From positions 1-5,322 of the forward strand of contig JARDZH010000202.1 of NCBI GenBank assembly GCA_029240955.1: 5,322 nt of DNA, in the 5' to 3' direction. Shown one piece after another: positions 1 to 5,322 of the stretch. Every line of letters begins with the position of its first letter. Within the stretch, counting starts at the first letter, position 1. A program made the position numbers and the translations under genes. The notes under the pieces were generated by a model. That model saw only the letters and a program-made list of their open reading frames with translations, had not been told where the DNA came from and made no database searches. Source of the DNA: Pseudomonas sp. Lineage in GTDB: Bacteria > Pseudomonadota > Gammaproteobacteria > Pseudomonadales > Pseudomonadaceae.

Positions 1-349
1 CGAGGTCTACAGCGTGCTGCGCAACCGCGCCCATAGCAACGTGGCATTTTTGCTCGGTGAATCGCATCGTTATCAGCCGGGGCTCGACACCCTCACCATT
101 TATCCCGGCGTACTCACCAGCTATCCGAACTTCATGTTCAATGTGCCGGCCGAGCAGGTTCCGGCGTTTGTCGATGCCATGGAAAACGCCAAAGACGCCA
201 ATCGCTTCGAGAACATCGTCGAACGCTGGGGCATTCGCCGCAGTCATCCGCAGTTCTGGTTGTATTTCCACGATCTGAGTCAGTACATCCACGAGACCGA
301 ACCGGAGGAAGAGGGCGTGCTGGATATGAATCGGTACGAGAATTTGTGA
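1..349 (+). CDS. cti: Fatty acid cis/trans isomerase, C-terminal part (5' truncated by window edge)
   Basis: This is the final 115 codons of an open frame that enters from the left edge (first whole codon at base 2, TGA at 347-349). The protein has the look of the C-terminus of Pseudomonas Cti, with stretches such as RNRAHSNVAFLLGE, YPGVLTSYPNFMFNVP and WGIRRSHPQFW, which I recognise from that family. Cti is a periplasmic c-type cytochrome-like enzyme that turns cis-unsaturated acyl chains of membrane phospholipids into trans isomers, stiffening the membrane under solvent or heat stress. The signal peptide and heme-binding CxxCH lie in the N-terminal part, outside this window, so they cannot be checked. 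Codons are mostly the G/C-ending ones preferred in Pseudomonas, unlike parts of the toxin gene next to it. The gene converges on the minus-strand SET/toxin locus, with a 138-bp gap that holds a hairpin. The family call is confident; completeness of the gene is unknown. Confidence 0.9.
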   Translation, partial: EVYSVLRNRAHSNVAFLLGESHRYQPGLDTLTIYPGVLTSYPNFMFNVPAEQVPAFVDAMENAKDANRFENIVERWGIRRSHPQFWLYFHDLSQYIHETEPEEEGVLDMNRYENL

Positions 350-420
350 CGGGCTGGCCATGCAGGTGCGCGGAGTGAGCCACGGACTGCGCTGGTGCTG
401 AGCGCTGCTCATGTTGCAGC

Positions 421-447
421 GGGCGCTGACGGTGTCTGTCAGCGCCC
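421..447. terminator. Perfect 10-bp hairpin in the convergent cti/SET gap, possible bidirectional terminator
   Basis: GGGCGCTGAC (421-430) and GTCAGCGCCC (438-447) are exact reverse complements separated by a 7-nt loop (GGTGTCT). The hairpin lies between the stop of cti at 349 and the stop of the minus-strand SET frame at 488, where transcripts from both sides would end. There is no T-run after the stem on either strand, so it is not a textbook intrinsic terminator. It could instead protect 3' ends or act with Rho. A second smaller stem, CGCTGC (403-408) with GCAGCG (416-421), sits directly beside it and shares base 421. The hairpin itself is read directly; the terminator role is inferred from position. 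Confidence 0.45.
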
Positions 448-487
448 TGGGCTGGCGGGATCAAATGACCGTGCCCGGCGCATCCGC

Positions 488-970
488 TCAGGGCTTGAAG
501 ACTTTCCAGTAATCCGGGCCGTAATCAAGCAACAGCTCGGTGCCTGCCGGGATTTTTTCCCAGGCGACCAGAAAAACCATGTATTTGCCGACGCAGATCG
601 ATCCGACGTTCTCGACACCTGCGTCGACCTGGCCCGGTACGTTGACAGCATTGATCATGCTCAACAGGTTGCTGTTGCCGTGGCCGCTGAGCGTGGCGCC
701 TTTGGTTGCGGTTGCATACAGAAAGGTGCTGACCTGCTCATGGGATTTTTCGAGCATTTCCGCACGCAGGGATTTGGCGGTGCGGTGCAGCTTGCCCGCG
801 TAGGGGCCAAGGACTTCAAAAGGTTCGATATCGACTTTAGCGAACACCGACAGCCCTCGTTCCGGGCCTTCAGTCGGTCGCCTTAGCTCGAAACGTTCAG
901 TCAACCTGTCGTGATGCGAGCCTTCTTCGAAGATCCATTCATGAATATCTTCGGTGATTCTGCGTGTCAT
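488..970 (-). CDS. SET-domain protein-lysine methyltransferase-like module, probably the detached C-terminus of the upstream toxin
   Basis: From the first ATG (968-970) this gives 160 residues with SET-domain landmarks in the right order. These are ERGLSVFAKVDI near residues 37-48 (the usual GRGLFA.. entry), NLLSMINA at 101-108 in the place of the canonical NHSCxPNA, and GTELLLDYGPDYW at 143-155 with the conserved DYG tyrosine (Y150). SET enzymes use S-adenosylmethionine to methylate lysines. The central NHSC motif is degenerate (both Asn kept, HSC lost), and there is no Cys-rich post-SET zinc site, so activity is uncertain. The ATG is doubtful because AAGGAG abuts it with no spacer. The frame also stays open for 54 more codons upstream (to a TAA at 1133-1135) with coding-looking sequence such as APILQDPTDIRVSLTHKLEG and no ATG, GTG or TTG. 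That, and its overlap with the end of the 1281-residue toxin frame, argues that it was translated as the toxin's C-terminus. SET identification is fairly sure; independent translation is doubtful. Confidence 0.75.
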   Translation of the reverse strand: MTRRITEDIHEWIFEEGSHHDRLTERFELRRPTEGPERGLSVFAKVDIEPFEVLGPYAGKLHRTAKSLRAEMLEKSHEQVSTFLYATATKGATLSGHGNSNLLSMINAVNVPGQVDAGVENVGSICVGKYMVFLVAWEKIPAGTELLLDYGPDYWKVFKP

Positions 971-1106
971 CTCCTTGAGCCTGGGGCCTTGAAAGTCAGC
1001 GAAAAACCGGTTGGCGTCAGTAATTGCGATTTTTTCTATATCACCCTCCAGTTTGTGCGTCAGGCTGACCCTGATATCCGTCGGGTCCTGCAGAATGGGC
1101 GCATTG

Positions 1107-1132
1107 TTATTGATGTGGTGCCCCAGCGAAGG
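1107..1132 (-). other. Frameshift junction between the toxin frame and the SET frame
   Basis: The toxin frame ends at a TAA (1107-1109), while the SET frame is closed upstream by a TAA (1133-1135). The two frames are therefore open together for only 26 bases, and any switch must happen here. The minus strand in this stretch contains GCTGGGGCACCACATCAA. Read as it stands it gives AGAPHQ-stop. Dropping one G from the GGGG run (1121-1124) gives AGHHINNN and continues into the SET domain. The rejoined frame from 4952 to 488 would be 1487 residues. A GGG G site also allows a glycine tRNA to re-pair after a +1 slip, so recoding cannot be excluded, though a plain indel or a sequencing error is simpler. 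Confidence 0.75.
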
Positions 1133-4100
1133 TTAAATCCAAGGCCGGCGCTGGGACAACAGCAGCATCATCGAGTCGAGCGCGCTTGGAACTGCCAGCC
1201 GTGGGGGGCACCATTGGTTCTGTGCTGTCCGGCGTAGACGGTTCCGGCGCATGCCGGCGACCGGGTTTTGTCGCGCTACGAGCCGCAAGTGATTTGCGCG
1301 CGAGCATTCCCTCCGAACCGGATGCCGAGAACAATTGCAGACACTCTGTGACCGCACTTCTCAGCTCGCCGCGATCATTGACGAAGGTTGACCAGAGCAC
1401 CGGATCGAGATCGTTTTCATCAATGAATGTGGTCATTGTGCTTGCCGACCCGGTTGCGTTGTAGCGCGCACGCCATTGTTCAAGATGTTCAGGTGTCAGC
1501 GGGCTGAACGTCTGGTTGTTGGCATACCTTTCCAACACTTTTCCCCGCGCCCTGAAGCTGCCATCCATATTGACGTGAGCCATGAAATCCTGCGGGTCAA
1601 GGTTGTGCTCGGCGGCGAACCCTTCGCGGGTCAACCTGGTGCGACGTTCCTGCGACATCGTGCGCCAGTCCTGCAGGTTTTCGAAGGTGACTACTGTGCG
1701 TGCGGTGTCGGCGCGGTCCAGTACCTGTTGGCCAAGTGGTGTCAATTGCCCTCGTGTGTGGACGAATTGCTGGAAAGCAGCAAGATCCAATCGGTGTTTT
1801 TTCGCGAATGCCTTGATCGCAATACCCGTCATCTCTTCGCTGAAATGCGACCACTTCTGCAGATGCAACGGCGTTATCACGCTGGTGTCTTCGGGCGCAC
1901 CGCCTCTGACCCGTATTTCGTTCGTATACCAGCGCCCGGGTTGCACCGAGGACAGATTGATCCACAGGGAACGGTTGTTTTCTGGATTGACCAGCGCCAC
2001 CGAGAAGCTGTTTTCGCCGGTCTGCGCCGTCTCCTGGATGAATCCGTAAGAGTTTTCCCGAATCTGGTAGACGCCAATGGTGCCGCGCTCATCAATGTTG
2101 CAAACGAACTTCTGGTTGTACTCGGGCTGAAAGAATATGCCCCGCGAGTCGGCCTTGAGACCGGTAATCCAGCGGGGTTTGACGGCATAGGGGCGTATCA
2201 GAGGGTCGTTATTGCTCATGACAGTCACCGGCTCGCGATAGCGCGGGCCGAAAGCCTGACCCGAGAGCGCGTCTATGAACCGATAATCCGCCGCCTCGGC
2301 GGTACCCACGTTGCGCATGGGAATATTGGCAATCCCCTCGACCGTGCACAGCCGGTCACCGTTTTGACGCGGTACCCATGTGCTCGGGTCGACGGCCATC
2401 AAGTGGTGCGCCGCGATCGCTCCATCACGCAGGCGGGCGATTGCCCTGTGTGCGTGGCGCAAGGTCGCGCCGCCAACCTTGCCCAGGGTGAATCGTCCCA
2501 ATCTGAGCACCAATAGCACCGACTCCAGCGGATTGAGTTCCTGAAGCGTCGATATCACCAGCGTTCGGGTCAAGGTAGCGAGCCTGGGCAGGGCCAGGCG
2601 GATGCCGATCCTGCCAGCCTGAGTGGCCAGACGCGTGCAACCGGCAATGTATTTACCGATCGGCAGGGCAAAGGAAACGATATCGGTGAAGAGGCCAAGG
2701 CCACCACTTTCGATGCGTTTGGGGTCGCCGGATGTCAGATCATCGATGGCGCCCCAGAACGGCACGAACATCTTTCCCCAGAAGACAATATCCTCAAGAA
2801 AATCTCTGCCGATGTCCGTACTGCGCGTGGCCTTGCGAACTTGCTCGAGCAAAGACGTCTCATCTTGGAGGAACAGCTCCTTGGCGATCATGGTCGCCAG
2901 CGCCTCGGCTCGGGCAGAGGTCAGATTATTCGCAGCGAAGGGCAGAGTGCGTGTCAGTACGTCGGGGTGGCGCTGTTCAATGGGCACCGCGTCAAACCTG
3001 TCGCCGAGCTGTTCCACAATCAACGTGGCGTGCTGATTGTCTCTGGGTTTCGAGCCATCGCGGTACGCTTCCCAGTCAAAAGGCAACTCGCTGCCTGTTC
3101 TGAATGAAGCACGGCTGGTACGGCTGCTCGAACCGACCTTTTCAACTTTGATCTCGCCGCCCACCTGCAACGACTCGATATCCGCGCGCAGGCGCACGAC
3201 ACCCGCGCGGGGGAAGACTTCGACGTAGCGGGACTCGGTCGGGCGGGTCGGATCGATCATTCGCAGAATGAACCCGCAGCGGGCGCGAACCGCGTCGGTG
3301 TTGCTTTTGTTCTCGTGCTCGATCTGAGTATCGTTCAGTGGCAGACGCAAGGAGTAAACGGTCACTTCGTCGCGCTCGAGATCACCCCGGCACGCCAGGA
3401 GAAATTGCGCCAGAATCGCTTTGATCAGCGTTTTGTAGGCGGCTCGTGGAGTGCTCAGCCAAGCATGAAACGCCTCGTCGAACGCCGCATCGGACTCATA
3501 TCGGAAGCGACTTGGCGGCTTGAGCGCCAGATCCGCCGTGGCACTGGCCATCGCTTGCTCGTGCTGCTCCAGTGTGCTCAAGGCTAGTTCTATTTCGCTG
3601 ATCGGATAATCGCTGTGACGTGTCCCGATCAATCCCATCGCGGCTGCCCATTCCACCGTCGGGCGAATTTTGGCGGCGGCGACCAGTCGCTGTTGCTCAG
3701 CGTTTTCCGAATAGGCGCGGTAATGCTCTGCCAGCAGATTGAGCAACTGCTCGAAACTCATGTGCCGGGATGAACCGGGTGCAATGGATTCAGCGAGGAG
3801 AAAGCCGCTTTTGAAATAGACCCAGGTACTGGAGGTCGCATACGGCAGATCGTCGGGGATGTCCTGAACCCACGCCTCGCTGGCAACGTTGTTTTTCATG
3901 ATGGCCAACGCTAACAGAGCAATCGGCCGGTCGACGGAGAGTGACCTCTGAAAGTGTCCGATCAACGATTCGTGTATCGATGAATAACGACAACCTGACT
4001 CGATCAGTATCGGCAGTTCGTTTTGATAGTAGGCCTGCGGGCCCGATTTCATACTCAGCCAGAGGGCGCGCCACAATAACTTCGTCAGTACAGGGGTTGG

Positions 4101-4952
4101 GCACTTCTGGTTGTCCTGCGCACCGTACCACTCCAATTGCGTGGCAATACGCTGCGCCATTTTCAGGTTGTTTTCCGATTGCAGCATGGATTCCAGTAAT
4201 GCTACTGGAGTGGTATCGGCGAACTTGCCAAGTTTGGCATTGAATTTGACCGGTACGATATTGAGTAACAGGCACTGTGATGTTTCAGCCTCGATCTGGC
4301 GGACCACCTGCATGATCGCTTTATCATCCTCAGCGCCCAGCAAATGCTCAAGATCGCTGATATGCCCCTGATGACCGAGCAGCCACAATGCACGCTGCTC
4401 GACGAGATTGTTCAGCAGGCGCTGCCAATCCGCATGGGCAACGGGGCGCGGGGGAACGAGCGAGTAATAGCCGAGAACCAGGTCGAACCGCACAGAGCCG
4501 TCACTTTTGATGCCGTTGCCGACCTTTCGGTAGATATCCAGCAAGACATCGACATCGATGGCCCAATAGATCGGAATATTTCGCAAAGTTACCGAATGTC
4601 CGGCGATGGTGAAGACTTCCGCTGGGGTGGGGGTGGGTACTTTCGTTGAGCTCAGCTGGAAAGACAGAAAGTCATAGAGAAAGTCGTTGCCCAGCGGCGA
4701 TTGATCAGTCGTTACGGGTGTAGAAAGGTGGCTAGTGAAGTCTTCGTCTTTTTCCAGTTTCTGTAATACACGAAACGCTTCCTTGCACTCGCGACCCAAT
4801 TCGGAGTCGGCAGGCGGATGATAGTGGAGCTCGCTGGCATCGGTGTTGAAGCTGTCGCCGATCAGCGCTTGCAGGAAGCTGATCAAATGATTGAGATCCT
4901 GCAGTCTGCGCGGCGGTGTCTTGTTGTAGAACGTTGATAACCCTGTAGTCAT
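1107..4952 (-). CDS. Large dermonecrotic-toxin-like (DUF6543-type) effector, 1281 residues, C-terminus cut off by a frameshift
   Basis: The start is ATG at 4950-4952 (MTTGLSTF), preceded by AAAGG six bases upstream. Residues 1-500 are mostly helical and I recognise no enzyme in them. Residues about 500-640 include AILAQFLLACRGDLERDEV and YVEVFPRAGVVRLR, resembling the core shared by large Pseudomonas toxin-like proteins. Residues about 718-828 are hydrophobic, with MFVPFWGAIDDL at 728-739 and LGLFTDIVSFALPIGKYIAG at 752-771, a pattern common in this family and suited to membrane insertion. Residues about 860-1018 look beta-rich (EAADYRFIDALSGQAFGPRY, PGRWY). Three LxxW repeats follow (about 1026-1209), then a Pro/Ser/Arg-rich tail with SSKRARLDD at 1254-1262. 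No N-terminal signal peptide is visible, so export would need a specialised system that the window does not show. The reading switches near 1121-1124 into a SET domain in another frame. Several codons rare in Pseudomonas (ATA, AGG, TTA, GGA) occur, consistent with horizontal acquisition. That the gene is real is very likely; the family name is from memory, and target and activity are inference. Confidence 0.8.
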   Translation of the reverse strand: MTTGLSTFYNKTPPRRLQDLNHLISFLQALIGDSFNTDASELHYHPPADSELGRECKEAFRVLQKLEKDEDFTSHLSTPVTTDQSPLGNDFLYDFLSFQLSSTKVPTPTPAEVFTIAGHSVTLRNIPIYWAIDVDVLLDIYRKVGNGIKSDGSVRFDLVLGYYSLVPPRPVAHADWQRLLNNLVEQRALWLLGHQGHISDLEHLLGAEDDKAIMQVVRQIEAETSQCLLLNIVPVKFNAKLGKFADTTPVALLESMLQSENNLKMAQRIATQLEWYGAQDNQKCPTPVLTKLLWRALWLSMKSGPQAYYQNELPILIESGCRYSSIHESLIGHFQRSLSVDRPIALLALAIMKNNVASEAWVQDIPDDLPYATSSTWVYFKSGFLLAESIAPGSSRHMSFEQLLNLLAEHYRAYSENAEQQRLVAAAKIRPTVEWAAAMGLIGTRHSDYPISEIELALSTLEQHEQAMASATADLALKPPSRFRYESDAAFDEAFHAWLSTPRAAYKTLIKAILAQFLLACRGDLERDEVTVYSLRLPLNDTQIEHENKSNTDAVRARCGFILRMIDPTRPTESRYVEVFPRAGVVRLRADIESLQVGGEIKVEKVGSSSRTSRASFRTGSELPFDWEAYRDGSKPRDNQHATLIVEQLGDRFDAVPIEQRHPDVLTRTLPFAANNLTSARAEALATMIAKELFLQDETSLLEQVRKATRSTDIGRDFLEDIVFWGKMFVPFWGAIDDLTSGDPKRIESGGLGLFTDIVSFALPIGKYIAGCTRLATQAGRIGIRLALPRLATLTRTLVISTLQELNPLESVLLVLRLGRFTLGKVGGATLRHAHRAIARLRDGAIAAHHLMAVDPSTWVPRQNGDRLCTVEGIANIPMRNVGTAEAADYRFIDALSGQAFGPRYREPVTVMSNNDPLIRPYAVKPRWITGLKADSRGIFFQPEYNQKFVCNIDERGTIGVYQIRENSYGFIQETAQTGENSFSVALVNPENNRSLWINLSSVQPGRWYTNEIRVRGGAPEDTSVITPLHLQKWSHFSEEMTGIAIKAFAKKHRLDLAAFQQFVHTRGQLTPLGQQVLDRADTARTVVTFENLQDWRTMSQERRTRLTREGFAAEHNLDPQDFMAHVNMDGSFRARGKVLERYANNQTFSPLTPEHLEQWRARYNATGSASTMTTFIDENDLDPVLWSTFVNDRGELRSAVTECLQLFSASGSEGMLARKSLAARSATKPGRRHAPEPSTPDSTEPMVPPTAGSSKRARLDDAAVVPAPALDLTFAGAPHQ
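1137..1298 (-). other. Low-complexity Pro/Ser/Arg tail with NLS-like basic clusters
   Basis: Toxin residues about 1219-1272 are rich in Pro, Ser, Thr, Ala and Arg and look disordered. They contain two basic clusters, KPGRRH and SSKRARLDD (the latter at 1167-1193). SSKRARLDD closely resembles the c-Myc nuclear localisation signal PAAKRVKLD. The tail sits exactly between the repeats and the SET domain, as a flexible linker would. The motif is seen directly; nuclear import is inference, and short basic motifs also occur by chance. Confidence 0.5.
1326..1877 (-). repeat. Three tandem ~62-residue LxxW repeats in the toxin protein
   Basis: The protein repeats a unit with an L-x-x-W start: LQKW, LQDW and LEQW at toxin residues 1031, 1093 and 1157, spaced 62 and 64 residues apart. 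Each is followed about 15-20 residues later by an F and then a (H/N/D)xLD segment (HRLD, HNLD, NDLD), and by FVHTRG, HVNMDG or FVNDRG. The first two also end in a VLDR or VLER segment. The third copy is the most diverged at its end. The repeats are clearly divergent at DNA level, so this is an old protein duplication. I recall similar units near the C-termini of other large Pseudomonas effector-like proteins. They may be a binding or spacer module. Confidence 0.7.
2469..2798 (-). other. Hydrophobic, putatively membrane-inserting block of the toxin
   Basis: Toxin residues about 719-828 contain several hydrophobic helices: FLEDIVFWGKMFVPFWGAI, LGLFTDIVSFALPIGKYIAG, and LTRTLVISTLQ followed by SVLLVLRLGRFTLGKVGG. 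Gly/Pro-rich turns separate them. The motif pair 'FVPFW..IDDL.SGD' and 'GLFTDIVSFALPIGK' is what I associate with large Pseudomonas and Mcf-like toxins. Such amphipathic blocks are often the part that inserts into a target or vesicle membrane to pass the C-terminal payload; here that role is inferred from composition and position. Confidence 0.5.
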
Positions 4953-4958
4953 GTCGGG

Positions 4959-4963
4959 CCTTT
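4959..4963 (-). promoter_or_regulatory. Ribosome binding site that sets the toxin start
   Basis: AAAGG on the minus strand lies six bases before the ATG at 4950-4952. The frame stays open upstream to another ATG at 5064-5066, but that one has no Shine-Dalgarno-like sequence and would place start codon and 38 residues over the likely promoter, so 4952 is preferred. Confidence 0.6.
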
Positions 4964-4998
4964 GAATATGGGTGGCTGGCAAATAATCGAAGGCAACT

Positions 4999-5026
4999 AA
5001 TATAAGGGTTGGAAAAACGGGCTCAG
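4999..5026 (-). promoter_or_regulatory. Candidate sigma70-type promoter for the toxin gene
   Basis: On the minus strand a good -10 (TATATT, 4999-5004) follows a weak -35 (CTGAGC, 5021-5026) with a 16-bp spacer. This would give a leader of about 40 nt before the AAAGG and ATG. The area is locally AT-rich (also a TATATATGTATA stretch at about 5028-5039) in an otherwise GC-rich sequence. Only three of six -35 positions match consensus, so a helper activator or another sigma factor may be involved. Weakly supported. Confidence 0.3.
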
Positions 5027-5049
5027 GTATACATATATATCGGTGGGTA

Positions 5050-5322
<273 letters not shown>

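Noticed and set aside
395..886. Plus-strand open frame of 163 codons opposite the SET module
   Set aside because: It is antisense to a recognisable SET domain, runs across the hairpin region, and has no recognisable family.
1476..2516. Plus-strand open frame of 346 codons opposite the toxin
   Set aside because: It lies wholly antisense to the well-supported toxin gene, shows no recognisable domain, and is typical of spurious open frames in GC-rich coding DNA.
3790..4275. Minus-strand open frame of 161 codons in another frame inside the toxin gene
   Set aside because: The toxin frame is continuous here and has sensible protein sequence; the alternative has a Cys/Arg/Ser-rich shadow composition and no homology that I recognise.

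Overview
The window looks like a fluorescent-type Pseudomonas chromosome. Two conserved core genes flank it on the + strand. At the left edge is the last ~115 codons of cti, the periplasmic cis/trans fatty acid isomerase. At the right edge are the first 38 codons of nfuA, the Fe-S carrier protein. From memory, these two genes are neighbours in P. aeruginosa PAO1 (PA1846 and PA1847), so everything between them reads as an accessory insertion in a conserved junction.

The insertion is one large minus-strand locus (about 488-4952). Its main frame encodes a 1281-residue protein with the layout of the large Pseudomonas 'dermonecrotic toxin-like' (DUF6543-type) effectors. In order it has a long alpha-helical N-terminal half, a conserved core, a hydrophobic block with the family-like MFVPFWGAIDDL stretch, a beta-rich segment, three ~62-residue LxxW repeats, and a Pro/Ser/Arg-rich tail with a c-Myc-like basic cluster (SSKRARLDD).

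Just downstream, in a different frame, lies a SET-domain (protein-lysine methyltransferase-like) module. Its frame stays open upstream into the end of the toxin gene, has no credible start of its own, and joins the toxin frame if a single G is dropped from a GGGG run at 1121-1124. The most likely reading is that toxin and SET domain are, or recently were, one protein of 1487 residues: a toxin-like carrier, an NLS-like tail and a methyltransferase payload, now split by a +1 frameshift (mutation, sequencing error, or less likely recoding). If intact, it would be a candidate effector aimed at a eukaryotic nucleus. No immunity gene, secretion gene or mobile-element gene is visible beside it.

The convergent gap between cti and the SET module (350-487) holds a perfect 10-bp hairpin without a T-run. 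The 256-bp divergent gap (4953-5208) holds a reasonable nfuA promoter, a weaker candidate toxin promoter and two short inverted repeats. There is no RNA gene, CRISPR array or insertion sequence that I can support.
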